From the NCBI RefSeq assembly GCF_945882965.1, contig NZ_CAMCWY010000008.1:1-64000 (forward strand): a stretch of DNA of 64,000 nt, given 5' to 3'. The notes under the pieces were generated by a model, which saw only the letters and a list, made by a program, of their open reading frames with translations, ran no database searches and had not been told where the DNA came from. Below, piece by piece: positions 17,983 to 27,415 of the stretch. This DNA is from Sphingorhabdus sp. EL138 (GTDB lineage: Bacteria > Pseudomonadota > Alphaproteobacteria > Sphingomonadales > Sphingomonadaceae). Each line of letters starts with the position of its first letter. Within the stretch, counting starts at the first letter, position 1. The position numbers and the translations under genes are program-made.

Positions 17983-20427
17983 GTGGCTGAACTCCCCAAA
18001 AAGGCGAAGGTCGTCATTATCGGTGGCGGTGTTATCGGTTGTTCGATTGCCTATCACCTGACAAAGATTGGTTGGGACGATGTGGTGTTGCTTGAACGCA
18101 AGCAATTGACCAGCGGGACGACATGGCATGCGGCAGGTCTGGTGGGCCAATTGCGTCCGTCGATTAACATGACCAAGCTCGCAAAATACACAGGCGAGCT
18201 GTATCGGGGGCTTGAGGCGGAAACCGGGCAGGCCACAGGCTATCGCCAGTGCGGTTCCATTTCGATGGCAACCAATGCAGAGCGTTTTGAAGAACTGAAA
18301 CGCAGCGCCTCTATGGCGAAAGTGTTTGATCTACCCGTCCATGTGGTGACGCCACAGGAAATCAAAGAGCTCGCGAAGATCGTCAATGTTGATGATGTTG
18401 TCGGCGGCATTCACATCCCGAGTGATGGTTATGCCAATGCGGTCGATATCACGCAGGCGCTTGCCAAAGGCGCACGTACCGGCGGCGCAAAAATATTTGA
18501 AAATACCAAAGTCACCAAAATCCGTCACAATGGCGACCGGATAACGGGCGTTGATACGGCAGACGGTTCGATTGATGCCGATTATGTCGTGATATGTGGC
18601 GGCATGTGGACGCGCGACTTGGCGGCTAGCGTGGGCGTGGCTGCGCCATTGCATGCATGTGAGCATTATTATGTGTTGTTTGAGGGCGTCGAGGGTATCG
18701 ACAACACGCTGCCTGTCCTGCGCGATTATGATTATTGCGGCTATTATAAATATGACGCGGGCAAATTGCTCGTTGGCGCATTTGAACCCAATGCACGGCC
18801 ATGGGGTATGGACGGAATTTCCGAAGATTTCTGTTTTGACGAAATTGCGGGCAGCTTCGAACATTTCGAACCGCTGTTGATGGATGCGATGCGCCGCGTT
18901 CCCGCGCTTGAAAAGGCAGGTATTCAGAAATTCTTCTGCGGCCCCGAAAGCTTCACACCCGATGTGCGGTACCATCTGGGCGAAAGTGCCGAATTAAAGG
19001 GCTGCTTTGTTGCAGCGGGCTTAAACTCTATCGGCCTGCAATCCGCAGGCGGCGTTGGCAAGGTTATGGCCGATTGGATCCGCGACGGCATTCCACCGGC
19101 AGATCTTTGGACGGTCGATATTCGCCGCAACATGCCGTTCCAGATTAACCGCAAATATTTGCGTGAGCGCGTTACCGAAAGCCTTGGTCTGCTGTACGCA
19201 ACGCATTATCCGTTCAAGCAGTATGAAACCGCGCGTGGCGTCCGCCGCTCTGCCATTCATGATCGGCTGGTCGCAGCGGGCGCTTGCCATGGCGAAGCCT
19301 TTGGCTGGGAGCGGCCCAATTGGTATGGCGAACCTGGCAGCACGCCCAAATATGCATATAGCTATGGCCGCCAAAACTGGTTTGAGGCCAATGCCGAAGA
19401 GTGCAAGGCCGTGCGCGAGGCTGTGGGCCTGTTTGACCAAAGCTCCTTTGCCAAATTCCGGCTTGAAGGGCGAGATGTCTGCGCTGTGCTGAACCGCGTG
19501 TGCGCCAATGACGTCGATGTGGCACCGGGCAAGCTGATTTACACCCAATGGCTTAATGAAAAGGGTGGGATTGAAGCGGATTTGACGGTCACGCGGCTGT
19601 CGGAAACTGCTTATTTGATTGTCACTGGGGCCGAGACTGAGATCAAGGATTTTAACTGGCTGAAACGCCACACGCCCGATGACGCGCACGCTGTCCTGAC
19701 CAACGTGTCGTCGGGCATGGGAGTCATTTCCATCATGGGGCCAAATGCGCGTGCGCTGCTTCAATCGATTTGCCCCAATGATCTGTCGCATGAGGCGTTT
19801 CCCTTTGCAACATCGCAGGAAATCGAACTTGGCTATGCCATCGTGCGTGCCTCGCGGATCACCTATGTCGGGGAATTGGGTTGGGAGCTTTACGTCCCGA
19901 CCGAGTTCATGACGGGCGTTTATGATGAAATTGTCGCAGCAGGGGCGGCCTTTGGCCTGAAACATTGCGGTTATCATGCGCTCAACGCGCTGCGCATGGA
20001 AAAGGCCTATCGCCATTGGGGCCATGACATAACCGATGAAGATACGCCCTTGGAAGCCGGGCTCGGCTTTGCGGTGAAGATGGACAAGGTTGGCGGATTC
20101 ATTGGGCGTGATGCGTTGTTGGCGCAAAAGGAGGCTGGCCTGAAGCAGCGCCTTGTGCAGTTTCTTTTAAAGTCACCCGAACCCATGCTCTATCATAATG
20201 AACCCATCTGGCAGGGTGACCGGATCGCCGGATATATCCGTTCGGGCATGTACGCCCACACCCTTGGCGGTGCGTGCGGGCTTGGCTATGTCGATGCAGC
20301 AGACGGGGGCGTGGTCGGACCAATCGGACCTGATGATTATGAGATCGAAATTGCCGGTGTCCGCTATCCAGTGACCGCCTCGCTTAAACCATTTTATGAC
20401 CCTTCAAACATGCGGATCAAAATTTAA
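17983..20427 (+). CDS. dimethylglycine/sarcosine dehydrogenase-like FAD oxidoreductase with GcvT domain (copy 2)
   Basis: An 814-residue paralogue of the preceding gene, with the same order: FAD domain (KVVIIGGGVIGCSIAYHLTK), flavin-linking His in GTTWHAAGL, FAO_M linker, GcvT and C-terminal domain (ITYVGELGWELYVPTEFM). It starts at GTG 17983, 4 nt after the upstream stop, and its stop overlaps the Rieske gene start (TAATG), so the three are tightly coupled. Residues outside the cofactor motifs differ markedly from copy 1, which suggests different substrates, such as successive removal of methyl groups (dimethylglycine, then sarcosine). That division of labour is inferred, not shown by the sequence. 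Confidence 0.92.
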   Translation: MAELPKKAKVVIIGGGVIGCSIAYHLTKIGWDDVVLLERKQLTSGTTWHAAGLVGQLRPSINMTKLAKYTGELYRGLEAETGQATGYRQCGSISMATNAERFEELKRSASMAKVFDLPVHVVTPQEIKELAKIVNVDDVVGGIHIPSDGYANAVDITQALAKGARTGGAKIFENTKVTKIRHNGDRITGVDTADGSIDADYVVICGGMWTRDLAASVGVAAPLHACEHYYVLFEGVEGIDNTLPVLRDYDYCGYYKYDAGKLLVGAFEPNARPWGMDGISEDFCFDEIAGSFEHFEPLLMDAMRRVPALEKAGIQKFFCGPESFTPDVRYHLGESAELKGCFVAAGLNSIGLQSAGGVGKVMADWIRDGIPPADLWTVDIRRNMPFQINRKYLRERVTESLGLLYATHYPFKQYETARGVRRSAIHDRLVAAGACHGEAFGWERPNWYGEPGSTPKYAYSYGRQNWFEANAEECKAVREAVGLFDQSSFAKFRLEGRDVCAVLNRVCANDVDVAPGKLIYTQWLNEKGGIEADLTVTRLSETAYLIVTGAETEIKDFNWLKRHTPDDAHAVLTNVSSGMGVISIMGPNARALLQSICPNDLSHEAFPFATSQEIELGYAIVRASRITYVGELGWELYVPTEFMTGVYDEIVAAGAAFGLKHCGYHALNALRMEKAYRHWGHDITDEDTPLEAGLGFAVKMDKVGGFIGRDALLAQKEAGLKQRLVQFLLKSPEPMLYHNEPIWQGDRIAGYIRSGMYAHTLGGACGLGYVDAADGGVVGPIGPDDYEIEIAGVRYPVTASLKPFYDPSNMRIKI

Positions 20428-21677
20428 TGACCGAAACATCACATGCCATCATGCAACAGCTCGCTGCAAAGACTCAGGTCGGGTACAGCTTTGATCAGGA
20501 ATTTTACACCAGCGACGCGGTGTTCAAGGCGGATTTTGAACAAGTCATCAGCCAGAAATGGCTGCTGGCCGGGCATGTGTCGCGAATCCCCAATAAGGGC
20601 GATTATTTCCTGTTTCGGGTTGGCAATGAGCAGATCATTGTCATTCGTGAAAATGCCGACAGTGTCCGCGCCTTCTTCAACGTCTGCCGCCACCGTGGAT
20701 CGACGATCTGCCAGTCGGAAAGCGGCAATGCGCCGCGCCTGGTCTGTCCCTATCACGCTTGGACCTTCGGTCTTGATGGGCGGCTTATTTCTGCGCGGCT
20801 TATGCCAGAAGATTTCGACAAAGCGGAAAACAGCCTGTTTGCATGCCATATCCGCGTGTTCCACGGCCTGATCTTTATCAATATGAGCGAGGATGAGCCG
20901 GTCGATTTCGATGCCACCTTCGGCGATATGGGGGCCATTCTCGATTATCACGGCTTTGCAGATGCGCGTATTGCGTATGCAGGCAGTTATCCAACGACCG
21001 CAAACTGGAAACTGGTCGTGGAAAATTTCTTTGAATGTTATCATTGCGTGCCGTCGCACCCGGAATTCTGTTCGATGCATGCATCGGAATCGATTGTTGC
21101 CGTTGGCGCTGGGCCAAGTTCCGGACCAGCAGACGCCATCGCCAGCTTCGCGCCTAAGTTGCAAGCGTGGGAACAAAGTGCCGCAGCCGCAGGCCGCCCA
21201 ATCGGCACTATTGATGAGGCACCCAGCAGCAGCCACCTGCGCCTTTTGATGCAACGCATGAACAAGGACGGCTGGGCCTCAGAAACGCAAGATGGCTCTG
21301 CACCCGCACCGCTCATGGGCAAGCGTACCAAAGCGGATGGCGGACGGATGCACTTAAGCTTTAGCCCGTTCAGCCAAATTGTTGCAGATGATCATTTCGC
21401 CATCCTGTTCCAATTCACGCCGCGCGGCGCATTGGCGACCGATGTTGAGATGATCTGGCTGGTGGATGGACGCGCGACCGAGGCGGAAGTCGACATTGAA
21501 AAAATGATCTGGGGCTATCACGCAACAACGACGCAGGACAAAGTCATAACCGAAAACAATCAGGCGGGCATCATGTCCAGCCGCTATCGCCCTGGCCGGT
21601 ATTCCGACCAAGAAGGCAGCGTGCTCAACTTCCAGAAATGGTATCTCAACCAATTCGGACTGGAACGCGCCGAGTGA
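20427..21677 (+). CDS. Rieske non-haem iron oxygenase, quaternary-amine demethylase type (GbcA/CntA-like)
   Basis: A 416-residue oxygenase alpha subunit. The Rieske 2Fe-2S ligands are C87 and H89 (FNVCRHRGS) and C107 and H110 (LVCPYHAWTF). The mononuclear iron site lies in NWKLVVENFFECYHCVPSHP, with H206 and H211 as likely ligands. Glu203 sits where ring-hydroxylating dioxygenases have the bridging Asp; ECYHC is shared with glycine-betaine, carnitine and choline monooxygenases. Such enzymes hydroxylate an N-methyl group, which leaves as formaldehyde. Together with two DMGDH-like genes this points to betaine-type demethylation. A dedicated reductase (GbcB/CntB-like) is not present in the operon, so electrons must come from elsewhere. 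Stachydrine or carnitine are alternative substrates. Confidence 0.9.
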   Translation: MTETSHAIMQQLAAKTQVGYSFDQEFYTSDAVFKADFEQVISQKWLLAGHVSRIPNKGDYFLFRVGNEQIIVIRENADSVRAFFNVCRHRGSTICQSESGNAPRLVCPYHAWTFGLDGRLISARLMPEDFDKAENSLFACHIRVFHGLIFINMSEDEPVDFDATFGDMGAILDYHGFADARIAYAGSYPTTANWKLVVENFFECYHCVPSHPEFCSMHASESIVAVGAGPSSGPADAIASFAPKLQAWEQSAAAAGRPIGTIDEAPSSSHLRLLMQRMNKDGWASETQDGSAPAPLMGKRTKADGGRMHLSFSPFSQIVADDHFAILFQFTPRGALATDVEMIWLVDGRATEAEVDIEKMIWGYHATTTQDKVITENNQAGIMSSRYRPGRYSDQEGSVLNFQKWYLNQFGLERAE

Positions 21678-22744
21678 CAATAGCCGCCAATATGCGCGCG
21701 GTCCTGCTGACCGGCCATGGCGGCTATGATAAGCTTAGTTTTCGAGACGATGTTCCGGTGCCTACACCGGGGCCAAATGAGGTATTGATCCGCGTTGCGG
21801 CAGCGGGCGTCAATAATACCGATATAAACACCCGCATCGGCTGGTATTCCAAGTCAGTGGCAGAAGCCACGGACGCGGGCGCTGCATCTGGTATAGATGG
21901 CGCTGGCAACGATGGCTGGTCGGGCGCAGCCTTTCAATTTCCGCGTATTCAGGGGGCCGATGCGTGCGGGCGCATTGTAGCGGTGGGCGATGATGTTGAC
22001 CCAGCACGCATTGGGGAACGCGTGTTGGTTGAACCTGTCTTTCGCGGCGCGCGCGCCTTTGATATTCGCTATTTTGGTTCCGAAGTCGACGGCGGCTTTG
22101 CGGATTATGCCTGCGTCCCGTCGTTGCATGCGCACCGCGTTATTTCGGAGCTGTCCGATATTGAGCTGGCAAGCTTCCCCTGCGCTTATGGGACCGCAGA
22201 AAACATCCTGACGCGGATTCATGTGCAGGCGGCCGAACGCGTGCTGATTACCGGGGCATCGGGCGGCGTTGGCTCTGCCGCGGTACAACTTGCCAAAAGG
22301 CGTGGTGCTGAGGTGACCGCCATGGCAGCCGACGCAAAGGCGGAGATTGTTCGGTCGCTGGGCGCGTCGCGGGTCGTTCCACGCGATGCCAATCTTGAAG
22401 CATTGTTTGGGCAGGAATCTTTCGATGCCGTTGTCGATATTGTCGGAGGATCGCAGTTTGGCCCCATCCTAAACGTCCTGAAACGCGGTGGTCGTTATGG
22501 CGTTTCAGGTGCCATCTCTGGGCCCATTGTCGATCTTGATCTGCGGACTTTGTACCTTAAGGATTTGCGCTTGATTGGCTGCACCGTTCTGGAACCCGAC
22601 GTATTCCCAAACCTTGTCTCTTATATCGAACGCGGTGAAATCCGGCCAGTGGTGGCCGCAACTTATGACCTATTCGACATCGTCAAAGCGCAGGGAGCAT
22701 TTTTGACCAAGCAGCATGTTGGAAAGATTGTCCTGTCGCTTTAA
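21674..22744 (+). CDS. MDR superfamily (quinone oxidoreductase-like) alcohol dehydrogenase
   Basis: About 356 residues from GTG 21674, which overlaps the Rieske stop (GTGA), or 350 from ATG 21692 where family similarity starts (MRAVLLTGHGGYDKLSF). It has a GroES-like N-terminal domain and a Rossmann domain (VLITGASGGVGSAAVQLAK). The position normally holding the catalytic zinc Cys reads VNNTDINTR, so it is probably zinc-independent, like NADPH:quinone reductases. It ends convergently with the aminotransferase gene, overlapping by 4 nt. Operon position suggests oxidation or reduction of an intermediate of the demethylation pathway; it lacks the iron-sulfur and flavin domains expected of a Rieske reductase. 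Confidence 0.88.
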   Translation: MTIAANMRAVLLTGHGGYDKLSFRDDVPVPTPGPNEVLIRVAAAGVNNTDINTRIGWYSKSVAEATDAGAASGIDGAGNDGWSGAAFQFPRIQGADACGRIVAVGDDVDPARIGERVLVEPVFRGARAFDIRYFGSEVDGGFADYACVPSLHAHRVISELSDIELASFPCAYGTAENILTRIHVQAAERVLITGASGGVGSAAVQLAKRRGAEVTAMAADAKAEIVRSLGASRVVPRDANLEALFGQESFDAVVDIVGGSQFGPILNVLKRGGRYGVSGAISGPIVDLDLRTLYLKDLRLIGCTVLEPDVFPNLVSYIERGEIRPVVAATYDLFDIVKAQGAFLTKQHVGKIVLSL

Positions 22745-24057
22745 TCGACAGTTTCGATCAATTCACTGATCCGGCCGACAATTTCATCGATATGGGATTT
22801 TTGCAAGATCAGCGGCGGAGACAGCGCGATGATATCCCCTGTCGCGCGCACGAGCACGCCATTGTCGAAGCATTTGTGGAACAATTGCATGCCGCGCTTG
22901 CCAACGCCGGCGGCATGTGGCGCAAGTTCGATAGCCGCAACGATGCCCATGTTGCGGATGTCGATGACATTTTTCTTGCCTTTCAGGCTGTGTACCGCGT
23001 CCTGCCAATAGCCGTGGAGGGAACCTGCATTTTCGAAAATGCCTTCCGACTTGTAAAGGTCCAACGTTGCCAAGGCTGCCGCTGCGGCCAAGGGGTGACC
23101 GGAATAGGTGTAGCCGTGGAACAATTCGATGCCATCGGGACCGCCTTCGACAACGCCGTCGTGGATATGGCGGCTGACCGCGACAGCGCCCATCGGCACA
23201 GCGGCATTGGTCAGGCCTTTTGCCATCGTAATAATGTCGGGCGTCACGCCTAATGTTTCTGATGCTGTCGTACCGCCGACACGACCAAACGCCGTGATGA
23301 CTTCGTCAAATATCAGCACGATGCCATGCTTACGGGTAATCTCACGCAATTTTTCGAGATATCCGATCGGCGGCACCAACACGCCAGTTGAACCCGCCAT
23401 GGGTTCGACAATGACCGCCGCAATGGTCTCCGCGCCATGCAGCGCGACAATGGCCTCCAGATTATCTGCAAGATGCGCGCCCCATTCGGGTCGGCCCATC
23501 GTAAAGGCGTTATGTTCAAGATTATGGGTGTGCGGAAGATGGTCAACACCCGTCAACAGGGTGCCGAATTGCCGCCGGTTGTTGACGATGCCGCCAACCG
23601 AAATACCACCAAAGCCGACGCCATTATAGCCGCGTTCTCGTCCGATCATGCGGGTCCGTGTGCCTTGGCCAATCGCGCGTTGGTAGGCGAGCGCAATTTT
23701 GAGAGCCGTATCGACCGATTCAGAGCCCGAGTTGGTAAAGAATATCCGGTCGAGGCCTTCAGGCATGAGCGTTGCGAGGCGCGAAGCCAGTTCAAACGCC
23801 AGCGGATGTCCCAATTGGAATGGTGGGGCATAATCAAGCTCTGCGGCACATTTCTGGATCGCTTCGACAATAGGTGGGCGGCAATGACCTGCGTTGACCG
23901 CCCAAAGCCCAGCTGTGCCATCAAGGATCTGCCGCCCATCATCGCTGGTATAATGCATGTCCTTCGCAGATTTGAGCTGGCGCGGCGTCGTCTTGAACGC
24001 CCGGTTTGCCGTAAACGGCATCCAAAATGCAGCGAGGGGGTCATTTTCCAGTTTCAT
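22741..24057 (-). CDS. class III aminotransferase (omega-amino acid:pyruvate type)
   Basis: A PLP-dependent enzyme of about 438 residues. Family features include FWMPFTANRAFK near the start, GTAGLWAVNAGHC, the PLP Asp in LIFDEVITAFGRVG and the Schiff-base Lys in IITMAKGLTNAAVPMG. The opening and length match beta-alanine/omega-amino-acid:pyruvate aminotransferases, which convert a terminal amine to a semialdehyde while making alanine. ATG 24057 follows a GGAG site; a GTG at 24060 is an alternative. The gene shares its end with the MDR gene and lies between the demethylation operon and the Lrp gene, which could regulate it. Substrate candidates include beta-alanine, GABA or diamines. Confidence 0.9.
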   Translation of the reverse strand: MKLENDPLAAFWMPFTANRAFKTTPRQLKSAKDMHYTSDDGRQILDGTAGLWAVNAGHCRPPIVEAIQKCAAELDYAPPFQLGHPLAFELASRLATLMPEGLDRIFFTNSGSESVDTALKIALAYQRAIGQGTRTRMIGRERGYNGVGFGGISVGGIVNNRRQFGTLLTGVDHLPHTHNLEHNAFTMGRPEWGAHLADNLEAIVALHGAETIAAVIVEPMAGSTGVLVPPIGYLEKLREITRKHGIVLIFDEVITAFGRVGGTTASETLGVTPDIITMAKGLTNAAVPMGAVAVSRHIHDGVVEGGPDGIELFHGYTYSGHPLAAAAALATLDLYKSEGIFENAGSLHGYWQDAVHSLKGKKNVIDIRNMGIVAAIELAPHAAGVGKRGMQLFHKCFDNGVLVRATGDIIALSPPLILQKSHIDEIVGRISELIETVD

Positions 24058-24178
24058 CACGTCACTCCACCAACGGGTCTTTCGCTCTTATGCGACGGTA
24101 ATACCGTCATTCTCGATTGAAAAGATTGTTGTGTCCGGAAAATTTTATAGGGGGCCTCAGATGCCGACAGCTGCGCGA

Positions 24179-24661
24179 TCATATGGGGGCTTCCAAAGTG
24201 GGAACGGATGTCTTGTAAATGACAGGCCGAAGCGCAAAGCTGGTGGTCACATTGGCAACGCCCTTCACCCGGGTCAGCCGGTGGCGCAGAAAATCCTCAA
24301 ATTGCGTCAAGGATGCAACCAATATGCGCAATTGATAATCTGCCTCGCCTGTCATCAGATAACATTCCATGACCTCAGGAAAGCTGGCGACAGCCGTCTC
24401 AAAATCCTCCAAATGACGATCATCCTGTTGATCAAGGCGTACGCGGACAAATGCTGTCACGGAAAGGCCGATCTTATCAGGGTCAACCAAAGCGACATAG
24501 TGCGTGATGGTGCCGTCGGATTCCAACTGGCGTACCCGGCGCAGACAAGGGCTGGGCGATAAGCCGACCCGTTCGGACAGTTCCTGATTGGACATTCGGC
24601 CATCGGATTGAAGGCAATCGATGATCTTGCGGTCAATTGCATCTAGGTCAGTTTTTGGCAT
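24179..24661 (-). CDS. Lrp/AsnC family transcriptional regulator
   Basis: A 160-residue regulator with an N-terminal helix-turn-helix (LDAIDRKIIDCLQSDGRMSN, then LSERVGLSPSPCLRRVRQLE) and a C-terminal RAM ligand-binding domain (VMECYLMTGEADYQLRIL). Such proteins sense amino acids and act as local or global regulators. It is divergent from the E1-type dehydrogenase gene across 128 nt, an arrangement recalling mdeR/mdeB of Pseudomonas putida, and lies 118 nt upstream of the aminotransferase on the same strand. Control of one or both neighbours is the most likely role. Confidence 0.94.
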   Translation of the reverse strand: MPKTDLDAIDRKIIDCLQSDGRMSNQELSERVGLSPSPCLRRVRQLESDGTITHYVALVDPDKIGLSVTAFVRVRLDQQDDRHLEDFETAVASFPEVMECYLMTGEADYQLRILVASLTQFEDFLRHRLTRVKGVANVTTSFALRPVIYKTSVPTLEAPI

Positions 24662-24789
24662 AATTTATACCTATTTGAAGTAATTTAAGCATGTTCTACC
24701 AAATATCATGGCATCTGCCGTTGCGATACGCAAGGACATGCGGGGATGTGCTGGCTAAAGTCTTGCTTTGATTTAAGCGGAACATAGCC

Positions 24790-27132
24790 ATGGCCAATAT
24801 TGTCGCCGACAAGCGTGAAGAGAAAATAGCAGCCATCGAAACCATCGACTCGCGGCTGCGTTGGTTGGCCTCGTGGACCGTGCATAACGCTAACCACATC
24901 CGGCCAAAGCGGGACGGGTTGAAGGTCGGCGGGCATCAGGCAAGCTGTGCGTCGATGACGGCGATTATGGCGGCGTTGTATTTTCATGCGCTGCGCCCGA
25001 ATGACAAGGTTTCCGTCAAACCACATGCGGGACCTTTGCTGCAAGCCATCCATTACCTACTGGGCAATCAGTCGCTGGAACAATTGCAACAGTTTCGCGC
25101 TCTTGGCGGCGCACAAAGCTATCCGTCCCGGACAAAGGATAAAATTCCGGTGGATTTCTCCACTGGGTCCGTAGGCTTGGGTGTTGCGATTACCGCCTTT
25201 TCAAGTCTGGTGCAGGATTATTTGATTGCGCACGGATCGATAGAAGAGGGCAATGCAGGCCGCATGATTTCGTTGATGGGCGATGCTGAACTGGATGAAG
25301 GCAATATCTACGAATGCCTCATTGAAGGGTATAAGCACGACATCCGGAACTGCTGGTGGGTGGTCGACTATAACCGGCAATCGCTCGACAGCACGACGGC
25401 AGACCGGATGTTTCGGCGCTTTGACGATATTTTCGAGACCATGGGATGGCGGGTCATCACCTTAAAGCATGGTAAGTTGCAACATGCAGCTTTCACCCGG
25501 CCCGGTGGGAAGTCGCTGGAGGACTGGATCGAAAATTGCCCCAATGCGGAATTCGCCGTTTTGACGTATCAGGGCGGTGCGGCTTGGCGGGCGCGCCTGA
25601 TGGCAGATATTGGCGGCAAACCGCATGTGAAAAAGCTGCTGGATAGTTTTGAAGACGATGGTCTGGCCGCACTGATGACCAATCTGGGTGGCCATTGCAT
25701 CGAATCATTGATGGATGCTTTTGACAGTGCCGGTGATGAACGGCCCACCTTGTTCATTGCCTATACGGTCAAAGGCTACGGCCTGCCGCTGGCGGGGCAC
25801 AAGGACAATCATTCCGGGATGATGAACCCCGGTCAGATTGATCAGCTGCGCATGGCCATGGGCATCGCGGCGGGGGAGGAATGGGAGCCATTTGCCGGTC
25901 TTGGTGGTAACATGGCGGCACGGCTCAAAGATTTTATCGGGAACAGCGTTCTTGCCGCCAAGCCGGAAGAGCCCGTATCGCCGCAAATACACGTGCCCGC
26001 TCGCTTCGCAGTTCCGTCGGGTGATGTACAATCCACGCAGGCGGCATTCGGCAACGTACTTCTCGATCTTGCCAAATCATCGGAGGAGCTGGCAGACCGG
26101 ATCGTGACCACTGCGCCTGATGTGACGCAGACAACCAATCTGGGCGGTTTTGTGAACCAGCGCGGGTTGTTTCGCCGGTCGGACGTGGCGGATATTTTCC
26201 GTGAGGCCAAAATTCCATCCGCTCAGAAATGGGCGGCGCATGCGGCCGGTCAGCATATTGAACTTGGAATTGCGGAGAACAATTTCTTCTTGTTGCTGAC
26301 GTCGCTTGGTCTGGCGGCACCGCATTTCGGCACGCGCCTTATTCCGGTTGGTACGGTGTATGATCCCTTCATCGCCCGTGGTCTCGATGCGTTGAATTAT
26401 GGTTGTTATTCAGATTCGCGTTTTCTGCTCGTCGGAACGCCGTCTGGTTTGACTTTAGGACCAGAGGGCGGCGCGCATCAGTCTATTAACACGCCGTTGA
26501 TTGGCATGGGACAACCGGGCCTTGCGTATTTTGAACCTGCTTATGCCGATGAAGTTGCTTTATTCATGCGGTGGGCGTTTGAATATCTGCAAAAACCCGA
26601 GGGAAGCTCTGTCTATCTTCGGCTGAGTACGCGTCAGGTCGCGCAAGTCGAACGGGCCAATACGGATTGGGAGGCAGATGCTCTCAAAGGTGGATATTGG
26701 TTGCGGCCACCCGCGGCAGGCGCAGAAGCGGCTATTGCATTTACAGGGGCCATCGCGCCTGAGGTGTTGGCGGCGTATGAAGACATGCTGGATGATATTC
26801 CCGGTTTAGGCGTTTTGAACGTGACCTCGCCCGATGTGCTGCATCGTGAATGGTCCGCGAGCAAGGCTGCGCGCTGGACAGACCGGAACGCGCAAACATG
26901 TCATGCGGAGGATTTGTTGTCCATTTTGGCACCCGATGCAGGCATTGTGACGGTGATTGACGGTTCGCCGGGCGCTCTGTCCTGGCTGGGCGGCGTACAC
27001 GGTCGGCGGGTCAGTCCGCTGGGCACGGATCGTTTCGGTCAGACGGGGGATTTGCCCGACCTATACAGCGAATATCGGCTCGACTCCGCTGCGATTATGG
27101 ATGCCATGGCGGAGCTGTTTTTAAAAAGGTGA
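24790..27132 (+). CDS. thiamine-diphosphate 2-oxoacid dehydrogenase E1, homodimeric AceE/MdeB type
   Basis: A 780-residue protein resembling homodimeric pyruvate dehydrogenase E1 (AceE, usually near 885 residues) and transketolase. ThDP region: MGDAELDEGNIYE followed by VVDYNRQSLD, where AceE has GDGEMDE; a Glu-containing segment HIELGIAENNFFLL matches the cofactor-activating Glu region. The PHAGPLLQAIHYLLGNQS segment is typical of the family. No E2 or E3 gene is present here. The divergent Lrp partner mirrors mdeR-mdeB of Pseudomonas putida, in which MdeB is an E1 for 2-oxobutyrate from methionine breakdown, but no methionine gamma-lyase gene is nearby. The substrate may therefore be another 2-oxoacid, such as one produced by the adjacent aminotransferase. 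Confidence 0.87.
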   Translation: MANIVADKREEKIAAIETIDSRLRWLASWTVHNANHIRPKRDGLKVGGHQASCASMTAIMAALYFHALRPNDKVSVKPHAGPLLQAIHYLLGNQSLEQLQQFRALGGAQSYPSRTKDKIPVDFSTGSVGLGVAITAFSSLVQDYLIAHGSIEEGNAGRMISLMGDAELDEGNIYECLIEGYKHDIRNCWWVVDYNRQSLDSTTADRMFRRFDDIFETMGWRVITLKHGKLQHAAFTRPGGKSLEDWIENCPNAEFAVLTYQGGAAWRARLMADIGGKPHVKKLLDSFEDDGLAALMTNLGGHCIESLMDAFDSAGDERPTLFIAYTVKGYGLPLAGHKDNHSGMMNPGQIDQLRMAMGIAAGEEWEPFAGLGGNMAARLKDFIGNSVLAAKPEEPVSPQIHVPARFAVPSGDVQSTQAAFGNVLLDLAKSSEELADRIVTTAPDVTQTTNLGGFVNQRGLFRRSDVADIFREAKIPSAQKWAAHAAGQHIELGIAENNFFLLLTSLGLAAPHFGTRLIPVGTVYDPFIARGLDALNYGCYSDSRFLLVGTPSGLTLGPEGGAHQSINTPLIGMGQPGLAYFEPAYADEVALFMRWAFEYLQKPEGSSVYLRLSTRQVAQVERANTDWEADALKGGYWLRPPAAGAEAAIAFTGAIAPEVLAAYEDMLDDIPGLGVLNVTSPDVLHREWSASKAARWTDRNAQTCHAEDLLSILAPDAGIVTVIDGSPGALSWLGGVHGRRVSPLGTDRFGQTGDLPDLYSEYRLDSAAIMDAMAELFLKR

Positions 27133-27415
27133 ATAACCAAAATTGACTTGAAATGGCTTCGAACTTTATTCAGCCGATTTTGCGCCACCGCTGACCATGT
27201 CTTCTGGGAGTGCGCGGAATATCAAAACGCCCGTGCCTTACGCTCCAGCCCGGTTAAAGTTGCGCGCTATAATCCTTACCATCATCTGCGCGCGTTAGCG
27301 GTTCTGCCACAGACGATTGCGAGTCCAAGGATAAGGCGCAGCGCATTTTTCATACGCTTAGATTTCTTCCATGGACGCGTGGAAGCTGCAATATTTTCTC
27401 GTGCAAATTATTGAT

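Noticed and set aside
19021-20127. 368-residue open frame antisense to the second DMGDH-like gene
   Set aside because: Long only because of biased codon use opposite a real gene; no family motifs.
9994-22744. Naming the region a bet/gbc (choline to glycine) locus
   Set aside because: The GMC, ALDH and Rieske families are broad, the two operons are separate, and BetI, a GbcB-type reductase and choline transporters are missing; kept as inference only.
27148-27414. 88-residue open frame between the E1-type gene and purC
   Set aside because: No recognisable domain, no ribosome site and no coding-like composition. I see nothing else supportable in the 283-nt gap.
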